From the IMG/VR virus record IMGVR_UViG_3300025647_000108, positions 1-37,169 of that record: 37,169 nt of DNA, one strand, 5' to 3'. This document shows positions 25,133 through 33,534 of this stretch, one piece after another. The position numbers and the translations under genes are program-made. Below the pieces are notes generated by a model that did no database searches, was not told the origin of the DNA, and worked only from the letters and a program-made list of their open reading frames with translations. The DNA comes from a virus. Position 1 is the stretch's first letter. Every line of letters starts with the position of its first letter.

Positions 25133-25480
25133 TTACTTTTTTGCTTTAAGCTTATTAACTACTTCTTTAGCTCCAGCCTTTCCCGTAGAGCCTTGTCTTG
25201 CTAGGTTCCCCTTTGATGTAACTTTTCCAGCTGCATTCCTCATAGTATAATTGTAGGTCTGCTCATCTGGTTTGTTCATGTTTGTGGTATCAATTGACAT
25301 TCTATATCCTTTTTTACCAACAGCAACATCCATTAATGGTGCTCTCTTATTAATAGTACTAGACTTCTTTGCTGGTTCGTCAACAATTCTAGATGCCTTT
25401 ACTGTAACCTGAGGAAGTGTTTTTGGCCCCGGACCCTTTTTCTTTGGAACTGGGTCTCCTCCTTTTTTCTTGATAGCCAT
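25133..25480 (-). CDS. Basic capsid-block protein of unknown function
   Basis: This 115-aa, very basic protein starts MAIKKKGGDPVPKKKGPGPK, continuing with TLPQVTVKASR. A central MDVAVGKKGYRMSIDTTN stretch is followed by a Gly/Lys-rich C-terminus (KGNLARQGSTGKAGAKEVVNKLKAKK). The N-terminal DPxPKKK is shared with the following 63-aa protein. A likely reading is a head decoration or DNA-condensing protein, as suggested by charge and position between the major capsid gene and the tail genes. No known family is recognised. Confidence 0.68.
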   Translation of the reverse strand: MAIKKKGGDPVPKKKGPGPKTLPQVTVKASRIVDEPAKKSSTINKRAPLMDVAVGKKGYRMSIDTTNMNKPDEQTYNYTMRNAAGKVTSKGNLARQGSTGKAGAKEVVNKLKAKK

Positions 25481-25504
25481 AATGTTTTTTATTTAAAGGG
25501 TAAA

Positions 25505-25526
25505 AGAGGGGCCAATTAGCCCCTCT
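25505..25526 (-). terminator. Terminator after the major capsid gene
   Basis: A perfect 8-bp stem (AGAGGGGC / GCCCCTCT) with a 6-base loop is followed on the minus strand by TTTTA. It stands 10 bases after the stop of the capsid gene. Partial termination here would keep the capsid message more abundant than the downstream genes. Confidence 0.72.
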
Positions 25527-25535
25527 ATTTATTTA

Positions 25536-26954
25536 TCATCCGTATCTGAACAATACGAAGTTGTTTGCACCTAAGGTACATACACAACGCTCAGATAGGA
25601 AGTTAACCTCCATTGCATCAAGGTCGCTAGTAGCAGCACCACCGGCAGAACCTGTAATCCAAGTCTTGTAACGTCTGTCTTCAGATTCAGAAGCTCTGTA
25701 ACGTACGTGCAAGAATGGACGCTTAGCGTTCTTACCCATGATTTGGTCATACACTGAAGTAGAACCTGCAGGAACCATCAAACCTGTGATAGTACCAGTA
25801 GCGGTAGCAGCAGTGTTGCTAAGACCACCACGCATGGTTGGGTCGTTCAAGTACTTCCAGTCAGACTTGTAGAAGTCATAACCTCTACGGAATCCAGTGA
25901 AGCCAAGGTTCAACGCCATGTCAACGTCATTGTCGAACAAACCGTAAGAAGCAGAAGCAGATACACCACCAGAGTTGTAACCGTTAAGGGTTGCCAACAT
26001 ATTGTCGATGTCGAAAGACAAACCACGGTTAACGAAGATTACGTTCTCTTCGATTGCTCCCTGCTTGTCAAGACGAGAAACGATAGTATCCCACTCAGCA
26101 AGAGAAGTTGGAGTTCCAGCTCCCCATACGTTACCTCTGTTGTTAACAACATAGAAGATACCTTCAGAACCCATCATTCCAGCAGTCTTAGCGCCAGAAC
26201 CTGTAGCTGCAGGAACTGCTTCAATCATTGCAGTCTCAAGATAATCTTCGAAACGTAGACGAGTCTCGTGCTCAGACTTCAAATACCAAAGGTATCCAGT
26301 AGCACCATTCTCAGTAGTTACTTCTACCCAACCGATTTGAGCCATGTCAGAACCGTTAACCGCATACTTATCTTTGATGATAATAGGGTTGTTAGAGTAG
26401 ATTTCATCTTCTGATTCCAAAGAACCAACCATTCCGTTAGTGCCTTTCTTAAATTCAGAACCGTAAATGAATACAGTACACTGAGTAGAAACTGCGAAAG
26501 CTTGTCCAGCAGCCTCATAGAAAGCAACAGTGAAAGTAGTTGCAGAAGGTACAGCAGTAACGATTGCTTTGTTGAACACACCTGAAGCGTTGTTCTGAAT
26601 CATTACAGTTTGACCCACACGGATTGCGATGTAAGTAACACCTGAATCAGCAACAGTGAATGTAGCTGTAGCGGAACCTGCAGCAGCAGCTGAAGTTACG
26701 TCAGTGTACTTAATGTGTAGACGGCCTTGTTCTGCCCACTTAATCTGGTCAGAGTTAGAAGGCATCTCGGCTCCAACCATTCTTAGGAATGAAGCGATAG
26801 TTCTATTACCATAACGCTCAAATTCTTTCTCGTAAGTATCAGGTAGATACTGGTTCAAGAAGTTGAAGTTGGTAATGTAGTTGGTTTGTAACGCCACCTG
26901 TTCAGCGCTTGGCTGAAGTTGGAAGGTAGGGTTACTTAATAATTGACCTGCCAT
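25536..26954 (-). CDS. Major capsid protein
   Basis: The 472-aa product starts MAGQLLSNPTFQLQPSAEQV. The N-terminus contains FLNQYLPDTYEKEFERYGNRTIASFLRMVGAEMPSNSDQIKWAEQGR, which corresponds to the amphipathic arm and first capsid segment in my memory of related Bacteroidetes phages. An Ala/Thr-rich beta insertion (about residues 90-165) is followed by a charged KGTNGMVGSLESEDEIYSNN segment and beta-strands. The C-terminus ends VCTLGANNFVLFRYG. Identification as an HK97-fold shell protein rests on size, place right after a scaffold-like gene, and this pattern. The own terminator after the gene fits high expression. Start ATG at 26954, after an A-rich leader. Confidence 0.88.
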   Translation of the reverse strand: MAGQLLSNPTFQLQPSAEQVALQTNYITNFNFLNQYLPDTYEKEFERYGNRTIASFLRMVGAEMPSNSDQIKWAEQGRLHIKYTDVTSAAAAGSATATFTVADSGVTYIAIRVGQTVMIQNNASGVFNKAIVTAVPSATTFTVAFYEAAGQAFAVSTQCTVFIYGSEFKKGTNGMVGSLESEDEIYSNNPIIIKDKYAVNGSDMAQIGWVEVTTENGATGYLWYLKSEHETRLRFEDYLETAMIEAVPAATGSGAKTAGMMGSEGIFYVVNNRGNVWGAGTPTSLAEWDTIVSRLDKQGAIEENVIFVNRGLSFDIDNMLATLNGYNSGGVSASASYGLFDNDVDMALNLGFTGFRRGYDFYKSDWKYLNDPTMRGGLSNTAATATGTITGLMVPAGSTSVYDQIMGKNAKRPFLHVRYRASESEDRRYKTWITGSAGGAATSDLDAMEVNFLSERCVCTLGANNFVLFRYG

Positions 26955-26974
26955 TTTTTTTTAGTTTTTAGTTT

Positions 26975-28069
26975 TTACATTTTTTTTGCACTGCGGATTC
27001 TCAGGTTTCTACCTGAGTCAGGGTTTACCGCTCTCACCTGCATTCCTCCTGTTGGCTTACCAACCTCAGGAGCTCTACGCTCCGTCATGTTAATGTTCTT
27101 GATTTTACGAGTGACATCGTCAGTAGCATCTGACATACCTTGCTCATAAAAGAACTTAGCAAACTTCTCAGGGTTCATTGCCATGGCTAATGACCTGTGG
27201 TATCCCGCTGCGTCTTTAATCATCCCGCTCTCATCCAAAAACTTATTGATAAAGTTTTGTGGAGTAGCTTGAATTTTCTTCAACTCATTGGCATCACCCG
27301 GAGCAAACGAAATCTTCTTATCGTTAATGTTGAACTCAAATCCTTTGAAGTCTTTACTAAAAACCTCATCTGTCTTTTGGTCAAACCATCTACGCTTTCG
27401 ATTAGTCTCCTCCTCTATAGTCTTCGCCTCACTAATATATTGCTTATAACTATCATACAACTCCTTATCTTCATCGGAAACGAAGCCCATACTTGACTCA
27501 AGCGGGACTTTATATTTTTCCTTCTGATTGTTGAAGTACTTCTTAGCCTCAGCAATAATTTTCTTTCTAGCTATCTTGACCTTCTTAACGGTAGACTCAT
27601 CATCCAAGTCTTCATCGTATGAATACTCTTCCATTAAAGCCTCAATATCCTCACCATCTAATCCTTCTTGAGTAGATGTGAGATAGCTTTTAAGTAGCTC
27701 TTCGGGATTCATTGAATCAAAGTCTTTCCTTAATTCTAAAAAATCCTCGAAGCCTCTACCAGTTTCTTTTTTGTATTTCAAATAAGCGGACACATCTTCA
27801 GGCAAAGGCTCAGCGTCTTTACGCTCAGCAACCAAGTCATCCAATGAGTTAATCTGCTTATTGTATCTTTTACCAATATATGAAAGAACGTCCTCGTCTT
27901 TAAAGTTAAACTCTGCAGCCTCAGGTTCTTCATAGGAATTATCATCACTTGATGCAATGTTTTCCCCATCACTTACAAGTGACTGCTCATGCTTTTCAAT
28001 CAATTCGTTTTCTACTTCTCGAACCCCTTTTGGTTCGATGACGTCTAGTGACCTTACTTTGATTTCCAT
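26975..28069 (-). CDS. Putative capsid scaffolding protein
   Basis: This 364-aa protein is strongly acidic in its N-terminal 200 residues (EEPEAAEFNFKDEDVL, DLDDESTVKK) with long helices. A coiled-coil region (about 200-260) and a basic Arg-rich C-terminus (SGRNLRIRSAKKM) follow. Acidic helical body plus basic C-terminal tail directly before the major capsid gene is the classic layout of phage scaffolding proteins, where the basic tail binds the capsid. No protease motif is seen. It is the likely internal scaffold for prohead assembly. A TAAGTTTG box lies 20-27 bases upstream of its start. Confidence 0.8.
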   Translation of the reverse strand: MEIKVRSLDVIEPKGVREVENELIEKHEQSLVSDGENIASSDDNSYEEPEAAEFNFKDEDVLSYIGKRYNKQINSLDDLVAERKDAEPLPEDVSAYLKYKKETGRGFEDFLELRKDFDSMNPEELLKSYLTSTQEGLDGEDIEALMEEYSYDEDLDDESTVKKVKIARKKIIAEAKKYFNNQKEKYKVPLESSMGFVSDEDKELYDSYKQYISEAKTIEEETNRKRRWFDQKTDEVFSKDFKGFEFNINDKKISFAPGDANELKKIQATPQNFINKFLDESGMIKDAAGYHRSLAMAMNPEKFAKFFYEQGMSDATDDVTRKIKNINMTERRAPEVGKPTGGMQVRAVNPDSGRNLRIRSAKKM

Positions 28070-28088
28070 TTTATTAGATTTTATTGTA

Positions 28089-28096
28089 CAAACTTA
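28089..28096 (-). promoter_or_regulatory. Possible -7 box upstream of the scaffold gene
   Basis: The minus strand reads TAAGTTTG, matching TAnnTTTG, in the 45-base gap before the scaffold gene and 20-27 bases before its ATG. No TTTG lies at the expected -33 distance (the nearest is about 29 bases upstream), so it is a weaker candidate than the one at 24038. Confidence 0.38.
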
Positions 28097-28114
28097 ATTA
28101 ATTATTTTAACATT

Positions 28115-30550
28115 TTATCGAGGTTCAAATTCAGCCAAGTCAAAGCCATCTAAGCTATCCTCGTTAGACTCAAAGTTCAAAGGCGGAAGGTTATTCTTCC
28201 TTTGGTTAATGAGTTTAGACTGCTCACTATTTTGCTGACTAATCCTCTTAGCCTTGGCTTCTTCCTTCATCTTCTCTCTTTCAGTCAAGCTGCCAACATC
28301 TAGACTCCTCAATTGGACATTGTACTGATACTCTTCTCTCATCAACTGAGATTTAAGCATGGCCTCATTTTTACTCTTCTCAATATCAAACGCAACCTCT
28401 GCTTGTTTCAACTGCATTTTTGCTTGAGTCTCTAGCTGTATCTGCTGCATAGCGGCTTCAGATGCCATCTGCTGCGATTGCATTTGCTGCTGAGCAACCA
28501 TTGCCTGCTGCTGCATCTGCATCTTCTCCTCTCTCTCTTGCTTCTTTACTCTTTTCAATTTAAGCAATTGATTCGCCAGCTTTAGGTTCTTTAGCTCTCT
28601 AATGTCAATAGCGTCCTCAAGGTTGATATCTCCTTTGGACAATGCCATTTGAATGTTCGCCTCAAGCTGAGCTCTTTGCTCCTCATCAGGAGACACTTCA
28701 ATAAAGATACCAAAGTCATAGATGTACAAATCCTTAATCTCATTTAGGATAGATACATTGTACTTACCTATTTGATTGGCAAATTCGTCAGCAAAGTCAG
28801 AGTACTCTAATATGTCAGCGACTCTATATGTCAGTGCCTCTGACAGGGACCTATAAAGATAAAGGCTGCCATCTAGGATGTGACGAGTAGCTGTGTTAGA
28901 GTTAAGAGCAGCCAACTTCTGTAGACCAACCAATGAGTTAGGGTCAGGCATTGAACCGTCTCTAGCCTCATTAAGACCTGTAACAGAACGAATCATATCA
29001 ATGTAATGATTCATGTTCGTAATTAGCATCTGTGTCTTGCCTGCACCTGAGCCTGAGCTAAGCTGCTGGATAGGAACCCTAGCATTATTAAAGTCTCCGT
29101 CCTGAGTATAGCTACGGCCAATAACACTACCTGTCTGGAAGTATAGTCTCAATGCGTCCTCAGGGTTGTAGGCGTTGCCTGTACCCAAGTCAATCTCGTT
29201 CAATCCATCCGCATCAATAAATACACCATCAGGCACGGTACGTGCAATCACTTGCTGTAACTTCAGGTGAGTGATTTGAATCAAGTCAGCAAAAGGTATC
29301 ATCCTTCTACATAATGACTCAATAACCCCCTTGTACATACGTGGAGCACAAGCAACATAGTTTGGCAATGCGTGCTGTGAAGCAGACTTAGGGCGAACCA
29401 TATTCTCAGACATCCTCCATTGCAAAAGAATGTTGGTGCCCATCACCATAATTCCCTCATACCAAACGTCAATTGTCTTTTCAATTTTCTCAAAGTTTCC
29501 TTCCTCCATCATTTCTGTAGGAGGGTTGAAGTTGTCATCCTTCTCAATTACTCTGGAACCACCTCCGTCTAGATTCTTTTTCTTATAAACAATCTTTTTA
29601 GTGGTCTTGTAATTAAAGTAAAGCAACGTGCAGGTGTCTCTATAAAACATACTGTTCTCATAAAACTGAGCCACGTTGTAGTAGTCATACCATGATTGGC
29701 TGTACTGAGTAATTTCCTGTAAGTCTTCTTTAGTTAAAGATTGGTCAATCTTCATCAACTCAGATATTGGAAGGGTCTTAATCTCTCCCCAATAAAAACA
29801 ATCTTTAAAGAATGGGTCCTCTGTGTAACTATAAATTATATTGGCAGGGTCTACATACGAAATCTTTACGCCTTCACCCTGAAGGAACTCATGCTTGGCA
29901 ACGCCAATGCCAACTACAGTTAAATCATAATTCAATCTCTTTCTGATGTCATCGTAATGATTCTCATCAAAGATGGTGTTGATTGCTTCTTCTTCAGCAA
30001 TCTCAATTGCAGGCTTATAGTTAAGCTGCATATATAGTGATAGCTCCTCATCAGTCTGAGGTAGCTCATCAGGATTCATAACAAAAGGATTTGCTCCAGT
30101 TTCTTCTTGGATAATTTCAAGCACAGGCTTAGCCACCATTTGGCTCTCAATCATGTCCTGATACTTACTACGCTTTGCCTGAGACATTGCGTCCTGAGCG
30201 TAAGCCTTCACCTTAAATAGTCGGTCAGACATTCCGTTTACAACGATGTCTACAAACTTTGGAAGGATGGGAACTGGAGTCCAGTCTAAGTTCAAATAAG
30301 ACAAGTCTCCGTCAATAGCTAATTCATTTTTATATTTACCGATTGGCTGCTCTCCACGAGCATATAGTCTTAATCTTCTGAAGTCTTGCCATTGACCATA
30401 GTATCTACAAGCGTTACCATCTTTTCTAAACCATTCGTATTGTATAGCTTGACCGACTTGTAGACCAAAGGTATCCGATGCTTTTTCAGCATCCGTGGCC
30501 AATTGGCTAGGAAACGATACCGAATTAATTTGGATTGTTATATTCTTCAT
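28115..30550 (-). CDS. Portal protein
   Basis: This 811-aa protein is among the large portals typical of crAss-like and related phages. The N-terminal half contains WTPVPILPKFVDIVVNGMSD, then RLNYDLTVVGIGVAKHEF (approx. 200-220) and YVDPANIIYSYTEDPFFKDC, which match the clip/wing pattern of Bacteroidetes phage portals as I recall it. The C-terminal 150 residues are a long helical, Gln/Met-rich stretch (MQMQQQAMVAQQQMQSQQMA) that could form the barrel inside the head. It ends in a short acidic tail. Its ATG overlaps the stop of the large terminase by 3-4 bases (ATGA), so the two are coupled. Confidence 0.9.
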   Translation of the reverse strand: MKNITIQINSVSFPSQLATDAEKASDTFGLQVGQAIQYEWFRKDGNACRYYGQWQDFRRLRLYARGEQPIGKYKNELAIDGDLSYLNLDWTPVPILPKFVDIVVNGMSDRLFKVKAYAQDAMSQAKRSKYQDMIESQMVAKPVLEIIQEETGANPFVMNPDELPQTDEELSLYMQLNYKPAIEIAEEEAINTIFDENHYDDIRKRLNYDLTVVGIGVAKHEFLQGEGVKISYVDPANIIYSYTEDPFFKDCFYWGEIKTLPISELMKIDQSLTKEDLQEITQYSQSWYDYYNVAQFYENSMFYRDTCTLLYFNYKTTKKIVYKKKNLDGGGSRVIEKDDNFNPPTEMMEEGNFEKIEKTIDVWYEGIMVMGTNILLQWRMSENMVRPKSASQHALPNYVACAPRMYKGVIESLCRRMIPFADLIQITHLKLQQVIARTVPDGVFIDADGLNEIDLGTGNAYNPEDALRLYFQTGSVIGRSYTQDGDFNNARVPIQQLSSGSGAGKTQMLITNMNHYIDMIRSVTGLNEARDGSMPDPNSLVGLQKLAALNSNTATRHILDGSLYLYRSLSEALTYRVADILEYSDFADEFANQIGKYNVSILNEIKDLYIYDFGIFIEVSPDEEQRAQLEANIQMALSKGDINLEDAIDIRELKNLKLANQLLKLKRVKKQEREEKMQMQQQAMVAQQQMQSQQMASEAAMQQIQLETQAKMQLKQAEVAFDIEKSKNEAMLKSQLMREEYQYNVQLRSLDVGSLTEREKMKEEAKAKRISQQNSEQSKLINQRKNNLPPLNFESNEDSLDGFDLAEFEPR

Positions 30551-32796
30551 TTGTCCAATTGACTTATAGTCCCTTCGTTCTTATATTTAGCGAAGTTAAT
30601 AATTAATTTCGATTCTTTTTTTTCAGGCACGTACAGGTGCTTCTGATTGGCCATTATAGCTAGGCCTGAGCTGATACAAGCATCGAACTTTGTTCGGTCA
30701 TTTATATCAAATTTAGCCCAATCTTCAAGCGTTCTTGTAAATGCCATCGTGCCCATGAGGTCCGCATCTCTGTACTTACCTTCTAAATCAAGCCCCACAA
30801 ATTTTTCAATGTAAGACTCTATTGCCGAAGCGTGAGCTTGCTTGACATCTTCTGATGAGTTTGGTATTCCGCCTAACTCTCGTTCAGTCTTCGTCAATTT
30901 CGCAAACTGTTTGTCGGGTCTATTGATAGAAAACCCTCTGTACCCTCTGTTCTTTAGATGATACAATAATCTTGGCTTATTGTTCTCAACCAATATTGGC
31001 ATACCGTAAAACACACAGGCCATCAGCACTTCTTCGAAAAATATCTCAGCGGTCTGTGGCCTTGCTATATACTCTAAGAAGAACTCATTTGTTGGCCCCT
31101 CATCCATGTGGAACTTAGTCATTCCATGAAGCGCTCCGTTAGAACCACGTCCGCCAACCACAGCAGATATATCGTATGAATCACATCCAAATGACCCAAT
31201 ATGTTCATTCCCGGGATACTTAATACCATTACGAATATGCACATTGTTCTGAAGATGTTTTGGTGGGAACCAGCTAATTGAAAACCTTCCTCTAGTATCA
31301 GGAGTCCAAATCACGACAGTATCTTTGATGCCATCCTTCCAAGAGAAGGAGCCCCTTGTAAGGTAATGCTCTTTAATCATGGAGTCATTGTAGTCAATCT
31401 GCTGATATATCTTAGTTAGGTTAAAGATAGATGACTTGCTCTCATCACGGAATGCATGGCTTTCCGTGCGAGGGAACTGACGATAGAATTCATTCAATGC
31501 ATCCGCATCATTTTTCAATGAATCAACTTCCGCCTCCCAATAGTCTATAGCTCCATTTGTAATCCAATTGCCATCAACCCCTCGTATCTTTTCCTTAGGC
31601 TTATTGAAAACAGGATGACCATGTATATCTATAAATCCTTCCATGTTCCATTCCATTGGAACAAATAAAGAATATAGCCCACTCTTGGTCTGACCATTGG
31701 CGTTTCTGACTTTTACGTTTGAATCTTCGTAAATATCTTTGTAATTCTGTCCTCCTTTTGAAAGCGCATTGGAAGTTGAGCCCATCATACACTTGCCAAT
31801 AATTTTACTACCAAGACGCAAACAGGTCTTAGTTACACGCCAGTTCTCTTTAATGTTTACAGGCTTTGTCCATTTTGCAGATTCGTCATGGGCTAAGAAT
31901 AATAGCTTTTCACCATCGTATGAGTTGTCTTCAGTGTTCTTCCAATCTATTGATGTATCAAGTCCATCGACATCATTGCCGTCAGTCTCATACATATTCT
32001 TTTTGGTAATTTTTGATGCAGGCACCCTATAAGCCAACTCTGTCTTTGGCTTGTCCATACCGTCCATGATAGGCTTAAAGAAAAATGGGAGCCTGCTATT
32101 AATAGGCACTACCTTATCAGTAAACATCTTCTTAGCATCAGCACCTGTCTTTGATAGGATGCCGATACGTGCATCACGTGCAAGCGTGCCTATGTTGACA
32201 CACTCAGATGATGACATGAACGAGAATCCTGAGCGTCTAATCTTTAGGTATATCATGCCAAATGACCGGGGGTCGGCACGACAGGCCTCCCAAAATATCC
32301 AATAGATTCTGTTGGCTTCACGGAAGTCAGGATATCCTACGTCAATGCTAGACCACTGGAGATACATATAATGTGAGCCCGTGATATAGGTCTTCACACC
32401 ATTGTTCATAAACCAATAGCCTTGCTCTCTGCGGTCAAACTCCTGCTCGATGTAGTCTACCCACCTGTCCTTAAACTCCTTTGGCTTTTCGTTCCATTGG
32501 AATATGGATTGAATCTTGGCTAGTTCTCTAGGGATGTCCTCTCGTTCCCAGTACTGCTCGGATTTAGATGGGTGTCTTGCAGGACACTTTTCAGGAGCTA
32601 TAGGCAAAGCAATTTTTAAGCCTGAGATTTCTATCACCTCACCTATCTTGCCATTCTTAGAAATGACGACAACATCGTACTGCTCGTTGTAACCGTAGAG
32701 CCACGACATCACTCTATTCTTATTAGAGACTACTGCAGGAGGAATACAATCCTTTATGACCCTACACAGACTACTGTTTTGACCTTCGCTCTGCAA
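30547..32796 (-). CDS. terL: Terminase large subunit
   Basis: This is the packaging ATPase/nuclease, 749 aa. Walker A-like segment KIRRSGFS (about residues 185-192), Walker B LLFLAHDE (298-305, Asp304-Glu305), the coupling motif MGSTSN (339-344), and FPRTESHAFR (441-450) are visible. The C-terminal nuclease domain starts near GSFGCDSYDIS (Asp539). The P-loop lysine is absent (RRSGFS rather than GxGK[S/T]). The start is uncertain: I used the TTG at 32796, which overlaps the previous gene by 26 bases, because the homologous-looking DCIPPAVVSNKNRVMSWLYGY lies right behind it. The next ATG in frame is residue 30, which would lose it. Translation together with terS is likely. Confidence 0.92.
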   Translation of the reverse strand: MQSEGQNSSLCRVIKDCIPPAVVSNKNRVMSWLYGYNEQYDVVVISKNGKIGEVIEISGLKIALPIAPEKCPARHPSKSEQYWEREDIPRELAKIQSIFQWNEKPKEFKDRWVDYIEQEFDRREQGYWFMNNGVKTYITGSHYMYLQWSSIDVGYPDFREANRIYWIFWEACRADPRSFGMIYLKIRRSGFSFMSSSECVNIGTLARDARIGILSKTGADAKKMFTDKVVPINSRLPFFFKPIMDGMDKPKTELAYRVPASKITKKNMYETDGNDVDGLDTSIDWKNTEDNSYDGEKLLFLAHDESAKWTKPVNIKENWRVTKTCLRLGSKIIGKCMMGSTSNALSKGGQNYKDIYEDSNVKVRNANGQTKSGLYSLFVPMEWNMEGFIDIHGHPVFNKPKEKIRGVDGNWITNGAIDYWEAEVDSLKNDADALNEFYRQFPRTESHAFRDESKSSIFNLTKIYQQIDYNDSMIKEHYLTRGSFSWKDGIKDTVVIWTPDTRGRFSISWFPPKHLQNNVHIRNGIKYPGNEHIGSFGCDSYDISAVVGGRGSNGALHGMTKFHMDEGPTNEFFLEYIARPQTAEIFFEEVLMACVFYGMPILVENNKPRLLYHLKNRGYRGFSINRPDKQFAKLTKTERELGGIPNSSEDVKQAHASAIESYIEKFVGLDLEGKYRDADLMGTMAFTRTLEDWAKFDINDRTKFDACISSGLAIMANQKHLYVPEKKESKLIINFAKYKNEGTISQLDK

Positions 32797-33061
32797 ATCC
32801 TTGTTTAGTATCAGTTCTACTTACACCTTTATCTATCGCCTCTAAGCTTTCTTTCTCTGATTCTATTCTGTTGAGAATCTCAAACGCATCAAATATTGCT
32901 AACTTTTTTGTAGCCGCTGCATTCTTTAACCTGTCTGCGGCAAGCTCACCTTCCACATCGCCACTCTTTACGACACTCTCTTCTGCTACCTTAATCAATT
33001 CATCCACTGCCTTGTATCCTGCGGCAATAATTCTAAGCTTGATTTCTTTTACGTCTTTCAT
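32771..33061 (-). CDS. Putative terminase small subunit
   Basis: This 96-aa protein starts MKDVKEIKLRIIAAGYKAVD and is mostly helical: VDELIKVAEESVVKSGDVEG, AADRLKNAAATKKLAIFDAF and EILNRIESEKE stretches, ending in a basic SFAERRSK-like tail (GFAERRSKQ). The AADRLKNAAATKKLAIFDA helix plus basic ERRSK end, immediately upstream of the large terminase, fits a small terminase that bundles DNA for packaging. I recall similar small proteins from Bacteroidetes phages. The evidence is position and composition, so it could also be another packaging accessory. It shares an ATGA overlap with the oxygenase gene and overlaps terL by 26 bases. Confidence 0.68.
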   Translation of the reverse strand: MKDVKEIKLRIIAAGYKAVDELIKVAEESVVKSGDVEGELAADRLKNAAATKKLAIFDAFEILNRIESEKESLEAIDKGVSRTDTKQGFAERRSKQ

Positions 33062-33534
33062 TTTTTGTACTTTAAAAACGCAACCTGAATTAATCTAGCT
33101 GACTCACCTTCTCCAAAGTTCTCGAACAGATTTCTAGAGTGGGGCAAGTCAGAATTAAAAGCAATCATCCTATTGAACTTTGAATAGACCACAACCAATG
33201 GGTTATTGTCTTTGTCATATATTGTGGTGCCATCATCAACTGGGCACATCTCATTTAAATACAGAATGCAAGTGATGTCTCCCATCATTTCATCCGTGTG
33301 AATAAAGTTTGGTTCCTCCTGATTCAATGGAGACCTCCTCACAAAATTAAACTCTACCTTATAATCAGGAAATAATTTAGATAGATATTTGGCAAAGTCA
33401 TCGTGATTTCCTCTAGGCTGTATGTTTCTGAAGATGTTCTGTCCATCTGCCACGTCTTGAAATCCGTATAAATAAATCTCGGATACATAATATGTTGGGT
33501 CTTGGAGTACGTTGTCAAAAGATAGTAAATTCAT
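33058..33534 (-). CDS. 2OG-Fe(II) oxygenase (prolyl-hydroxylase type)
   Basis: This 158-aa protein has the double-stranded beta-helix pattern: HxD motif at His79-Thr-Asp81 (FIHTDEMMGD), TCILYLN strand, the distal metal-binding His132 (DLPHSRN) and an Arg147 (ARLIQVAF) placed to bind 2-oxoglutarate. This is the complete 2-His-1-Asp facial triad plus Arg, so it is probably active. Related phage enzymes have been proposed to modify proteins or nucleotides. Which substrate is used here is unknown. It sits between a GroES-like gene and the small terminase, coupled to both by ATGA overlaps, so it is expressed with the packaging genes. Confidence 0.85.
   Translation of the reverse strand: MNLLSFDNVLQDPTYYVSEIYLYGFQDVADGQNIFRNIQPRGNHDDFAKYLSKLFPDYKVEFNFVRRSPLNQEEPNFIHTDEMMGDITCILYLNEMCPVDDGTTIYDKDNNPLVVVYSKFNRMIAFNSDLPHSRNLFENFGEGESARLIQVAFLKYKK

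Noticed and set aside
28070-28114. A full promoter with -33 element upstream of the scaffold gene
   Set aside because: Only the -7 box matches; no TTTG lies at 17-23 bases upstream, so just a possible box is listed.
30547-32800. A programmed frameshift from the small-terminase gene into terL
   Set aside because: The overlap (32771-32796) contains no clear slippery heptamer followed by a structure; a TTG start explains the layout more simply.
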